From the NCBI GenBank assembly GCA_030295235.1, contig AP026151.1, forward strand, positions 496,001-560,000: 64,000 nucleotides of DNA, given 5' to 3'. The translations under genes and the position numbers were made by a program. Every line of letters starts with the position of its first letter. Positions within the stretch are counted from its first letter, which is position 1. Source of the DNA: Fistulifera solaris (Eukaryota; Bacillariophyta; Bacillariophyceae; Naviculales; Stauroneidaceae). The notes below the pieces were generated by a model, which saw nothing but the letters and a program-made list of their open reading frames with translations, did not search any database and was not told where the DNA came from. This document shows positions 53,074 through 63,340 of the stretch, piece by piece.

Positions 53074-53753
53074 ATGTCGTATATGCATGCACATAATAAT
53101 CTGCTCCGACGAGACTTGGGCGGCAAGCTGTTGAAAGCGGCAAAATGGCGATATCAAGGGGGACGGCCCGCCGCTGAATTTCACACACACGTTCACAGTC
53201 TTCTCCTTCGACAAGATCAGAATAGACGCGATCATGAGGAAAAATACCGCATGCAAGCTCTGCCTCAACCATTGGGTATTTCGGTAGCATCCTATCATTC
53301 CAGTGCCGCCAATGAGAAAGCTGTGGCAATTATCTTGGGATTGGGTGCCGTGTCGGCGGCGTCTTACGCAGCATCGAGTGGAATTAAAGCTTACAATGAG
53401 TGGAAGGCATCTTTACCAGAAGAGCCACCCGTGATAGAAAAGGAGGAATTGAACGAAGAGCCGAAAAAGAAAAGGAAGAAGAACAGGAGAAAGGTGATAG
53501 AGAAAACATTTTCGCGAAATGGTTTGGGGCTGGTGTCGGTGCAAAATATTACGAAGGAGGCTTTGAGGAAGAGATGACCCGTCGCGAAGCTGCTCTAATC
53601 CTCGGTGTCCGTGAATCTAGTTCCCCTGCTCGAATCAAGGAAGCTCATAGAAAGCTTCTTGTTTTGAATCATCCTGATACGGGTGGCTCGACCTACATTG
53701 CTGGAAAACTTAACGAAGCAAAGGAGCTTTTATTGAAAGGCAAGCGAATGTAA
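53074..53753 (+). CDS. PAM18: PAM18/TIM14-like J-protein of the mitochondrial import motor
   Basis: Co-chaperone that stimulates mtHsp70 at the TIM23 channel. C-terminal J domain: [59 protein letters not shown], with the HPD motif and the TRREA-LILGV start typical of TIM14. One membrane helix precedes it ([20 protein letters not shown]). The N-terminus is much longer than usual (about 85 residues before the helix). One base appears missing after 53460 (GAGCC); with it the linker reads [20 protein letters not shown] and runs into [20 protein letters not shown]. Mitochondrial location from the family. About 226 residues. Confidence 0.9.
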
Positions 53754-54362
53754 TGTTAGACACTAAAGCGATGCGTTTATATTGTCTTTATTTAGAACCT
53801 TAGTTTTAAAACGTCTACCTTGAGTCGTGACTCTTACTCCCTCCCGCCTCCCCGTTGTGTCGCGGTTTCTATTTTTTTCAATCTCTATGAAACAAAGCTG
53901 GGCCTGCGCGACAATGTAACCGCTTTTAACCGCTTCAGGACTCTAGGACCGTTGGAAGTACTTTAACTGGTATAGTCACCAAAGAAGATGCGGAAATGCT
54001 TATGTACACTTTTCGCTATGGTCAGAGGACGTTTCTGGTGTCGTCGTTGCCTACAAATTCCAGAGATGCGATCGCACAACAAAACCATCATTATTCATTA
54101 TTATCATTGAATGTAAATGATCTGTCATAGTCATTCATCTGCGTCGGACCTTCCTCTATTGCATCTTGATCGTCTTTCACGACGTTCTTGTATTTGTGAG
54201 TGTTAAGCTGTCAGCATTGGCTGACTCGGGCCATCGCACTCACATGGGCTTCTCCGTGATGTCGTCATTTTGCTGTGCTGGGATCTCATCATTTCTGTCA
54301 TTCCTTCCTTCTCTCTACTCTTCTAGATGAAATAATACGTTCACAAACTAAGCCTGCTAAAT
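53754..54362. other. Intergenic 5' of the cyclin gene
   Basis: 609 bases between PAM18 stop and cyclin start; must contain the cyclin promoter. No repeat or gene recognised. Confidence 0.35.
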
Positions 54363-55862
54363 ATGAAAAGCGCGCGATCTCCTGATCTTCCACGAAAACG
54401 GCCTCGTCGCGATGGAGCGAAACGCGCAAGGGCCGCATTGGTACAGCATTGTAGTTGTTCTTGCGAAAAGGTTTATACGGATTTCTCTGACTCTTTACTT
54501 TCTTCTACAGGGAGATGTGTCGAACGCAACGGATAATGCTCGAAACCGCTCCAGCGGTATGCCGGTGAAAGTCCGCAGAAGCTCTCGGCTTTCTGGAGTT
54601 GATAAATTGAAAGAGGAAACTGACGGAATCTCTCATTTTCATGAAAATCTTTCGATTGAATTAGCCAAGGATCTTTCCGAAGAACCGAAATCGAAACGGC
54701 GACGAGTAGAAACACGTAGAAGCAGCGGTAGCTCTTGTTTTGGCGATGAGACTGACCACCACACAACAACTTTTGATATGAATGTTTCATCTCCTTTTGA
54801 TTGTTCGAAGTACACCCTGGGATTTTCGCGGCATGACAAAAGCACAAGAGGAGATGTCCTTCAAGCTCCAGAGTATGTTTGTGATATCTTTCAGCGTCTT
54901 TTCAAGATCGAGGTAAGCGACTCGTGACGTTGCTGAAAAAACTTTCGGCGTATCAGCTCAATTACTTTGATTGCTTTTGTACATGGCAGTCGAAAGTGTT
55001 GGAAACCGCCTCCAGATTGCATCCTTCGATGGAAAATCAAGCAGAACTCAACCCAACAATGCGCATGATCGTTATTGACTGGCTAGTCGAGGTCCACGCA
55101 AAGTTTCGACTCGATCCTGCCACCCTTCATCTTTGTGTTCATATCTTCGATCGATTCCTATCTGTTCAACAAGTCAGTCGAGGTCGAGTCCAACTCGTTG
55201 CTGTTACATCTCTCCTGCTTGCTTCCAAGTACGAAGACATATACCCGCCACAGATCAAAGATTGCGTTTATGTCACAGATAGGGCCTATAGTCGCGATGA
55301 CATCCTAGAAATGGAGAGCGAAATCTTGGCCAAGCTAGACTTCAAAATCTCTGAACCCACCGGATATCCCTTTCTTCGGCGTTTTCTGTTCATCTCGAAA
55401 GCCACTCCTCTGATGGAAACTGCGGCGCATTATTACATGGACAGAATGCTTCAAGAACCAGACTATTTGAAACATCGCCCGTCCCTCTTCGCTGCCTCAG
55501 CCGTTTGTTTAGCAATTAACAACGAAGATATCCGATCCAGTGATGGCGTGGAGAGCAAGCCAGGAATTGTAAGAAAAGTCGCGCGTGTTGTCCATGAGCA
55601 AACCGATTACTCACTTTTCAACTTTACTGCTTTGCAGCCCGTCATACTGTTGGAGTACACTGGCTTTACTGCTGAAGAAATTCTGGACGTCTCAAGCTTG
55701 ATTGTCAATAAACTTTCTAAATCGGTTGTCCTTGCTTCCAAACGTCAGCTGTATGCTGTCAAGGAAAAGTACTCTCACCCGGATTACATGAGCATCGCGG
55801 TTGACATTGACCCACCTGAAATTGCCAGCTTGAGCAACCGACAGGGAAAGAAGCGAAGCTAA
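54363..55862 (+). CDS. B-type mitotic cyclin
   Basis: Activates CDK1-type kinase for mitosis. Three exons: 54363-54440, 54511-54912 and 54990-55862 (introns 70 and 77 nt, both phase 0). Exon 1 to 2 joins ARAAL to GDVSNA, giving RAALGDVSNA, the conserved cyclin B N-terminal motif. The cyclin box begins MRMIVIDWLVEVHAKFRLDP, ATLHLCVHIFDRFLSVQQVS and continues VTSLLLASKYEDIYPPQIKD; the C-terminal cyclin fold starts at FLRRFLFISKAT. RSPDLPRKRPRR near the N-terminus is basic. A canonical RxxL destruction box is RSSRLSGVD (about residue 49). About 450 residues, no frame break. Confidence 0.95.
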
Positions 55863-56408
55863 TGAGCATCGCAATCGTCTCTCCTCTCGCATAATCCGCT
55901 TTACTTTCACTACATGTGACTGACGAATGGAGAGGCTTTGCTCCCAGACGGACTTGCTGTTTTGTAACAACAGTAGCAAGCATCGTAGATTCATTATACA
56001 AAATTCATACTTAGAGCGGAATAAATTATTGTAAAATATTGCTTTGGACTGAAGTATTTAGTCGATCTATTTTGAGCTTTTCTCATTGATCTTGAGTGGA
56101 GCTATGTCTGCACGAGCAAGCCTTAATGCGATAGCGATGCGACGGTAGTGGCGAATTCCTAGGATGTGAGGCTGAAACAAGACTCCTCAACGTTCACGAC
56201 TCACGAAGTCCGACGTGAAAAATTGCGGGACGACGAGCTCGGGTCACAATTGGATGCGGGGATGATGATGCTTTCATTGCATTTTTGATTGAGGACGAGG
56301 AAGAGTCGTTCATTGGCTGTAAATGCACTCATTAATAAACCGATTATTGAACTGAAAACAGTGCTGCTTGTCCTGGTTTGCTCTATATTAATCAAATTGT
56401 TCACGAGG
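55863..56408. other. Intergenic or 5' UTR region
   Basis: 546 bases. The frame of the next gene is open from about 56289 but without ATG until 56409. No repeat seen. Confidence 0.35.
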
Positions 56409-58164
56409 ATGTCAAACAAGACTCAGCATGTGCTGGCTTATACAATCCGACCACCGTTAACAGCCGGCGACAGGGGAGAGCCTTCCAAATCTATTTTGAA
56501 AGATGTCGAGCGAATATTTGCCTTGATAGAAGATGAGAGACATTTGATTGCCCATCGTCTTTACGAAAGTGTTCAACGTCGTATCCGTCAAATAGAGGAT
56601 CAACTGCCAGTGAAGAAGAAAAGCCGTAAGTTCAAAGGATTGCTCAAAAAGAAAATGCAGCTCTTACTAAAGAACAAGAGGAACTACAACTTGCTAAGAA
56701 TATATTGAAAGAAAAGGAGAGTGAGCTTCATAAACTGGAGGTAGGTTCTGCGTGTTGTGTTTGCCCAAGCCGTTGTGCTTAACTCACGGGCAATAAAATA
56801 TTGACTTTTTGTGATAGAATGTCAGCAGAATTTTTTATGGCGCGCTCAAAAACCTAAATACAGACGAAGACTGGACATTTGCGTCGCTGCACTTTGGAAT
56901 AACAACCTACTATCGCCGCGAGGAGGACGGAAGTTTAAGTGTCAAACTGGAGGGGGGAGCTCACGGGTGTTCCGCTTTTCGAACAGATTGCTGTACTACG
57001 GGCTGGGGATTTACACTATAAATGGGTACCATTTTGTTCGTCGTCAATGATAATAGCTCAGTTGGGGAAGCTTGACATTATAAATTGGTTCATGATCGGG
57101 ATCCCTCAGTTTGGATTGGCGAGAGATGGTTGCTATCGAGCCATTGGTTGCGACAACATGTCTGAAGATGGTAGTATTATCATCGCTGGACAAGGTATTA
57201 ACGACATAATGCCAGGGGATCATCCTCCCGAAGATCCCTTTCTTTCTAATGATCCTGCCGTTTTTGCACTCAACATCCCTCCGGCACCGACAAAACGCGG
57301 TAACGGTCGAATGACCATTCGGAAGTTTGAAACTGTTGTAAACATTACATCACCCACTTCAGCCAAAACCAGAATAGTGGCCAACTTGAACCCAAATATT
57401 GCTTTTCTTTCTCAAGGGATCATCGATTTTGCGTTGAAACATCTCGCGGGGGTCGTATTAGCCAAGCTTCAGTCGGCAGCTAAAAGGTTGTGAAAAACCC
57501 AGTCACAAACCATCATGCTCAACAAATGCGCGAAGAGCCCGATTTTTATCAGACATGGTTAATGGCGAAATTCAAAGCGTTTTGTGATGAGAAAGGATGG
57601 GAAATGCCGAGGGTGTCTGCGTTTACCGTAAACGAAGAGCAGCTGGCACACAACCGCAGGTATACAGATCGCAAAACAAGGAAGCTCAATACGTTTGGTG
57701 GGCATGATAGCTTCGTTTCGGATAGAGTTGATCAAGCGTCCGTACAAAGCGCGTGTAATATGAAACCAGAAAAGACTGACGACTCAGTTTCGGAGATCAC
57801 CGCGAAGTCCAGTGTGTCGATGTGGCAAAACAATCCGGTCTCCAACTACATGCAAGCTGTTAAGGTTCGCAAAACGCAAGAAAAGGAAGCCAAAATCGCA
57901 CAGGTCCGACAGCGCGTGACGGATATGATGAAGCCCAAGATGCTATCATTTGAGCAACAAGATCGTCTTGAGGAGCTTCGTCTTGCCAAACAGCGTAGAA
58001 TGGAGGGGATGGGCTTGTTTTTGCGCGATGACTCGGCAGCTGCACGTACAGCTGCAGGTTCAGCTACAGATACTTCACGAAGCCTATCACAACATCGTAC
58101 TTTCAAAAGAAAGTCAATTTACAGCTATACGAGCATGGGAAGTGGACTCGGATTTCTGTTATGA
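56409..58164 (+). CDS. START-like lipid-binding domain protein
   Basis: Two exons, 56409-56742 and 56819-58164, with intron about 76 nt (GTAGGT...ATAG). An N-terminal coiled coil (LKDVERIFALIEDERHLIAH ... LQLAKNILKEKESELHKLE) leads into a START-type domain: VSRIFYGALKNLNTDEDWTF, HFGITTYYRREEDGSLSVKL, LHYKWVPFC, GKLDIINWFMIGIPQFGLAR and MTIRKFETVVNITSPTSAKT. Helix ALKHLAGVVLAKLQSAAKKV ends the fold. Breaks: one base missing at 56631-56632, one G too many in G6 56952-56957, one A missing in A4 57482-57485. The last part (QQDRLEELRLAKQRRMEGMG) is helical. Its stop overlaps the next start by four bases, see that entry; possibly a single fused gene. Confidence 0.72.
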
Positions 58165-59048
58165 CAGTCTTCGTCGCTCTACTGTTCGTCATGCTGCACC
58201 CTTCTTTGCTGGCGATCAGCTTTTTAGATGGCTCGCTTTTGCGTGGAGGAAATGACACAACGAGCGAATGGATGCGTGATTTTTACACGACTTTGTATAT
58301 CGCTCTATGCACACTCTTGCATTGTTGTCTCTGTGACGTTTGCCTCGTCTACACGTTCTCTTCGCTCGAACTTGGCAGTAAAACCGGTCAGCAAATACGA
58401 AGTTTCTATGGGACAAATGTGAGGGTGGGTGTTTTTGTCTTGTCTGTGGGCATGGCTATTTTTAGTGTGACAAAGGCGTCCCTACGGGCTCTATTGTATA
58501 TCTCTTTCCGGACATTAAGACAGTTGCCATCGTTGGCGCAAACGACGGCAGGAACGAGTCTCGATAAAATCGAGCATTTCTTGTCCGGAACCGACAAGGA
58601 GGTTGCTGCTTTCGCACTGCTAGTGCTTCGCTGGCTTCGAAGTACTTTAAGTTTCTCGTGGGAACGATTCGATACGTTTCTTTTCCGTATCCCTATCTCT
58701 GACGCCAAGCTCGGCCTTCTGGGTGAGGTCGTTGAAACAATACACGACACTGCCTTGTACCCTTTTGCGGTCGCTGCTAGATTTCTTTCTCATGGCTCGT
58801 TGAATGATATGAGCTGGAATATTCACATGAGTTGGAGGCATGATATATTTTCGACAGCGAAGTATTTATTCTCGTATTCAGCAGTTTTCCTCGTCACGGT
58901 GGTTCTTCTGTTCCTTTTGACTGCCCCAAGAACGAGGCAGGGTGGATCACCTAGAGTTCCTTTATCAGATAAGGATGCAAATTCAGTGGCGGGAAGTCAG
59001 GTACTGGTCACCGCCAGTGGCTCGCGTAGCTCAGCAAGCACCAGGTGA
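58161..59048 (+). CDS. Multi-pass membrane protein, possibly the C-terminal part of the START protein
   Basis: 295 residues. Hydrophobic segments: MTVFVALLFVMLHPSLLAIS, TTLYIALCTLLHCCLCDVCL, VGVFVLSVGMAIFSVTKASL and SYSAVFLVTVVLLFLLTAPR, so about four helices, with a Ser-rich tail. ATG 58161 overlaps the upstream stop (ATGA), which is rare for separate eukaryotic genes. One extra A in the A4 run 58105-58108 would fuse the frames through FKKKVNLQLYEHGKWTRISV. Either it is an independent membrane protein or the tail of a START-membrane fusion. No known family recognised. Confidence 0.6.
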   Translation: MTVFVALLFVMLHPSLLAISFLDGSLLRGGNDTTSEWMRDFYTTLYIALCTLLHCCLCDVCLVYTFSSLELGSKTGQQIRSFYGTNVRVGVFVLSVGMAIFSVTKASLRALLYISFRTLRQLPSLAQTTAGTSLDKIEHFLSGTDKEVAAFALLVLRWLRSTLSFSWERFDTFLFRIPISDAKLGLLGEVVETIHDTALYPFAVAARFLSHGSLNDMSWNIHMSWRHDIFSTAKYLFSYSAVFLVTVVLLFLLTAPRTRQGGSPRVPLSDKDANSVAGSQVLVTASGSRSSASTR

Positions 59049-59496
59049 ACCAACTGAACTCTGTTCCTAGTTCAGTAGGGGTGTTTGAGAATGCAAGAGA
59101 TGGTCGCCAGGGAAACAATTAAGCTAGGGCTCTTTACTTTAGAAATTAGTTTGAAATATTACCGAGTACTATTTACTGGTACCGTAATTGACGCAAGTAA
59201 GGTTACTGTAGACCCTAATTTTACGGTTAGGGATTTTTTATTTTTATTATTTTTCTTTTTTCAAAAAAAGTTGATGGCTAACTTCAATACCGCTAAGACT
59301 AAATGCCGACTGTCCTTTATCCGGACGCCGAGAGCCACTGTTTTTCCCTTTCTCTTCCCGAACCGAAACTTCCGGAGCCTTCTGTTTTTCCTCTGCCTGA
59401 CCATTTTCGTTCTTCTTCGGCTTTTCGTATCTTGTTCTGTGATACGTTCTGTTGTCATTTTATTTCGCAACGAAGACAACTTTGCGGAGTCGCACA
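59049..59496. other. Intergenic 5' of SUMT
   Basis: 448 bases with T-rich stretch near 59230-59270 and one ACTGGTACCGT motif (about 59176). No gene recognised. Confidence 0.35.
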
Positions 59497-60669
59497 ATGT
59501 TTTCAAGGCAATACCTCTCCCTGTTATATGCCTGCTTGGCGATCGTTCCGACGAGCGCGTTTGTTGGGTTTTCTTACAGTCCTCGACCGACGGTTTTTCT
59601 TCAGAGCACTCTAGGGCGTAACGAAAACGAATGGGGAATACCTTACAGCGAAGACTTGCCTCCGTTGGCTGACAATCGCATGCCGGTTTCGAGGAAACTA
59701 CCAAACGGAGGTCAAGTAACACTCTTGGGAAGTAAGTATTGCAGGGACGAGGGATGATGGTTACTGTAGAACCGGCATGTTGCCTGTTTTTATATCAGCA
59801 ACTTCTAACAAAATTGATTGACTTCTCCTTTGACAGGTGGCCCCGGGGATCCTGACTTGCTAACTATGGCCGCCTTTAAGCTGTTAACGAAAAAGACCCG
59901 AATACCTTGGTGATCGTAGATCGGTTAGTCTCCCGAGAAATATTAGATTTGATCCCCAATGAAATAAAAATTGCGAGGAAGCTTCCGGGTTGTGCGGATC
60001 TCGCTCAGGAAGAAATATATTGGTGGGCGTATCAAGCGCTGAATAAAGGAAAGCACGTCATTCGTCTGAAGATTGGAGATCCGTTTGTATTCGGTCGTGG
60101 CGGAGAAGAAGTCTTGAAGTTTCGGCATTTTGGTGTCGAGGCTAAGGTCGTTCCGGTAAGTACTCTGGCACGCGCTTCAACAACAACTAGTTGGCACGAC
60201 AGTTCTCACATTCGAATGTTAATGGTAGGGAGTTTCGGCTGCCTTTTCCGCGCCTCTTTTGGGGATGATTCCTGTGACTCACCGAGGATATGCCAATCAG
60301 GTCGTGATGTGCACTGGATACGGTCGTGACAATAGCTCTCCGGATTTGATACAGTATCATAAAGAACAGACGGTCGTTTTTCTCATGGCGGTGGGACGGT
60401 TGCAGCAGCTTTGCAGGAGTTTGATCGAAAAAGCCAACTATCCACCGAGCACTCCAGTCGCGATTATCGAAAAAGCCGGCTGCCCCGACCAACGAACCGT
60501 TGTCGGCGACATGACGAACATTGCCGATATTGCTGAGCAACACAAAATAAAGCCACCAAGTACGATAGTGGTTGGCGAAGTAGTGCATGCATTACTGGAT
60601 AATGGACAGATGGACGGCAAACGCGTTTCGGGATTGATTCAAAATGCAGTCAAGAATTCTTCGAATTGA
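59497..60669 (+). CDS. Uroporphyrinogen-III C-methyltransferase (SUMT), plastid
   Basis: SAM-dependent methylation of uroporphyrinogen III to precorrin-2, first step to siroheme for nitrite and sulfite reductases. N-terminus SRQYLSLLYACLAIVPTSAF-VG is a diatom plastid signal. Exons 59497-59731, 59837-60155 and 60229-60669 (introns 105 and 73 nt). Motifs: VTLLG-S-GPGDPDLLTMAA (SAM loop GxGPGDPxLLT), CADLAQEEI, VIRLKIGDPFVFGRGGEEVL (the GDPFxFGRGGEE core), PGVSAAFSAPLLGMIPVTHR and CTGY. One frame break at A5 59890-59894: a sixth A gives KKDPNTLVIVDRLVS. About 331 residues, no fused precorrin dehydrogenase. Confidence 0.93.
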
Positions 60670-60960
60670 AAAGGGCTGAGTGATTTCATTTGGACGTTGG
60701 AGTGAATTCCGGTGATTCGAAGCGATCTAATGAGTTGCCACGTCTCCTTTATGGATAAGAACATTTCACACGGATCATTTCATAAAACCCAGCTGATTGT
60801 GGCTAGAAAAGAACCTTTCCGTCTTGTGCCCTTTTTACAACTCACGATTTTGAATAAAAAACTGTAACATGATCCGTATCAACCCGTGGTAATTTTATAA
60901 ATATCCAGTTTGTGAAAAAGATTTTTCTAAACCATGAGAGCGATGTGTGCGTTAGCTAAA

Positions 60961-61354
60961 TTATTTGATTTCTAAGCCTTTCTCTTTTAGCGATTTCAAA
61001 GTAGGTTCGGGGGGAACTTTGCCCGTACAGGCACGAACCATACGACCGGCCAGATTGATTTGACAAGTGGCACAGTCACCTCTGCGAAAGAAAGTCAGTG
61101 AGGGGGGACGTATCGTACGGAACTTTTGATGAAAATACCCAGGCACTCACTTTTTACACGAATATTTGACCGGAACCCCCAAGCTTGCACAAGCTTTCGA
61201 AAGAGGACTTCCCGCTGGAAAATCTTTTCTTTTTACCCCGAAATGTCAGTGTTGTCATGTGCAGCGACGACGAGGTAGCCGAGGGTTGTTGTGTGAGCAC
61301 AACAAAGGACGAGACCGAGGCCAAGAGCTCCAGTAATAACACCAGAAACTTCAT
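60961..61354 (-). CDS. Plastid-directed 2Fe-2S ferredoxin-like protein
   Basis: N-terminus MKFLVLLLELLASVSSFVVL is a signal peptide with SSF-V cleavage. Cysteines: YSCKKGDCATCQINLAGRMV followed by RAC, i.e. C-x4-C-x2-C-x11-C, the short spacing of SdhB/FrdB-type and some bacterial 2Fe-2S domains rather than photosynthetic ferredoxin (about x29). The end is VPPEPTLKSLKEKGLEIK. Intron 61082-61150 (69 nt, GTGAGT...GCAG) splits a lysine codon before GDCATC. The frame breaks in the A-rich stretch about 61229-61239 (one base too many), restoring KDFPAGSPLSKACASLGVPV. About 107 residues. Resembles NDH- or photosystem-associated small Fe-S proteins of plants; the exact orthologue is uncertain. Confidence 0.78.
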
Positions 61355-61932
61355 TTTGCGCGAGGATTTCGTTTAATGGTGGAAGAAGAGCTTGTATTAG
61401 GAGTTTGCGTCGTCTCGAGAATGAAGAATGAAGAAGCTACTTGTCGTGCGATGTCGTGATGATGATGTGGACGATGATGGCGGAGGTTTTCTGTTGTTTG
61501 ACGTACTTGCGTACTTTTCAACGTAACTTTCAGTACCAAGGCGAGAAAGGTAAGATGCGTGAAGAAGAGTGATCGACGGACGAAGGTCTGGTTGTTGCAT
61601 TTACTTTCATTTTAAAAACATTCTGAATTCCAGATTCCTTTTAAAACTCCCCGCCAGAGTGTGGAGCGCACGGTACGGTACCGGTACCAGTACCGGTACC
61701 GGTACTGTAGGTCTAATTCCCGATTGAAGTTCAGACATGACTGAAATTTCATCGACAACGGCGCGTAGACGACTACGTAAAAATCGCGTACGTCACCGCA
61801 TATCTTTCTCCCACGTGAGCGGCCAACGTGCGAACGCAAACGCCGCATCGTCCGGCCCATCGTCGCCCAGCAGCAAACAAACCGTCTCTCTCACCATTGA
61901 TTAGCACGGCAACATACACAAACAAATCAACC
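61355..61932. promoter_or_regulatory. Divergent intergenic region, 2Fe-2S protein / AtpC, with GGTACC array
   Basis: 578 bases upstream of two plastid protein genes. A 36-base run of GGTACC/GTACCG units at 61672-61707 is almost fully self-complementary and could form a hairpin or be a multi-site binding element. Confidence 0.5.
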
Positions 61933-63285
61933 ATGAGATTCCTTGTCACGGCCGCTCTTCTTGCAGTTGTATCTGCTTTCACAACGCAACAACCTGGCTT
62001 GGCGCACCGCACGCGTCAAGCGACCGTCGTTTATGACGGTAAAGCCAATGGTGAGTTTCGTTTGTTGCGTGTATTAGTAGTAGTAGAGCGCCAAAAGAGA
62101 ATGACCTTTGAGGTGAATTATACACAATATACTGGTAGAGAAATAAATTGAAAAGCAAAGAGATTAGGCAATTTGAAGAGTGAATAAGTGACGACGATGA
62201 AAGCAGATGATGCACATTGACCGTTGCGTGAGGCATTCTCGTTAGAGGGATTGAAGTGCCGTTCCTATTCGCGATCCTTTGGAATCCAAATTCAAATTTC
62301 GAACCTTTTTTCCAGAGCACATCTCTCACACTCTTCATTTCTTTTCTCTTCCAGCTATCCGCGATCGTATCAAGAATGTAAAGAACACGGGAAAGATCAC
62401 CAAGGCCATGAAACTGGTGGCGGCGGCCAAAGTACGACGTGCGCAAGACGCTGTCTTGGCCACCCGTCCTTTCTCGGAGACTCTTCAATCGGTGTTCGGC
62501 GGTTTGATTCAGCGACTTGACGGAGAAGCTGTCGATCTTCCTCTTTGACGCAGCGTGAAGTCAAGAAGGTCACTCTCACCGTCATTACCGGTGATCGTGG
62601 TCTGTGCGGTGGATACAACTCCTTCATGATCAAGAAAGCCGAAGCTCGTTTCGCGCAACTCAAGAAAAGTGGAGTTGATGTCGATATGGTATTGGTGGGA
62701 AACAAAGGTATTAAGTACTTTCAGAGACGCAACTACCCCATCCGAAAGACCTTTCCGACCGGCCAGAACCCCAGCGCCAAGCAGGCCCTGGCTATTTCCG
62801 ATGAGTTGCTAAACACATTCCTTTCGGGTGAAAGTGATGCCGTGGAACTTTTCTACACCAAATTCGAGTCGCTCATTTCGTCCTCGCCCAGTGTGCGTAC
62901 TTTGGTGCCCTTCTCGGCTAGCGATATCACCCAGAAGGCCGACGAAGTCTTCCAGCTTACTTCAGACCACGGTGCCTTTGGTGTCACCCGTGAGGAATTG
63001 GATGTTGCCGCTCCCCAGGAGTTCCCCAACGACATGATCTTCGAGCAAGACCCTCTCCAGATTGTCAACTCCATCCTTCCCCTGTACTTGAACGGCCAGA
63101 TCCTCCGTTGTTTGCAGGAATCCGTCGCCTCTGAGCTGGCGGCCCGTATGCAGTCTATGCAGAGTGCCAGTGACAACGCTTCACAGCTTGCCAAGTCGTT
63201 GACTCTCGAGTACAACCGTGCTCGTCAGGCGGCAGTTACACAAGAGATTTTGGAGATTGTTTCCGGCGCTAGTGCACTTGAGTAA
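61933..63285 (+). CDS. atpC: Plastid ATP synthase CF1 gamma subunit
   Basis: Rotor shaft of the chloroplast F-ATPase. N-terminus [19 protein letters not shown] is the bipartite plastid signal. Exons 61933-62050 and 62355-63285; the 304-nt intron lies right after the presequence ([18 protein letters not shown]). Conserved: [39 protein letters not shown] and the C-terminal helix [20 protein letters not shown] with [15 protein letters not shown]. About 349 residues. I see no cysteine pair for thiol regulation between GQNP and LLNTFLSG; diatom gamma lacks the plant regulatory loop. One break at T3 62544-62546: one more T gives [13 protein letters not shown]. Confidence 0.96.
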
Positions 63286-63340
63286 AAAGTGATGATTAAA
63301 GTATAAGCAAAAAAATCTTATGGTGTATTTTGATGGAACG

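Noticed and set aside
56626-56660. 35-nt GTAAGT...GCAG intron in the START gene
   Set aside because: Too short for a spliceosomal intron here; a missing T at 56631-56632 explains the frame change and keeps the coiled coil.
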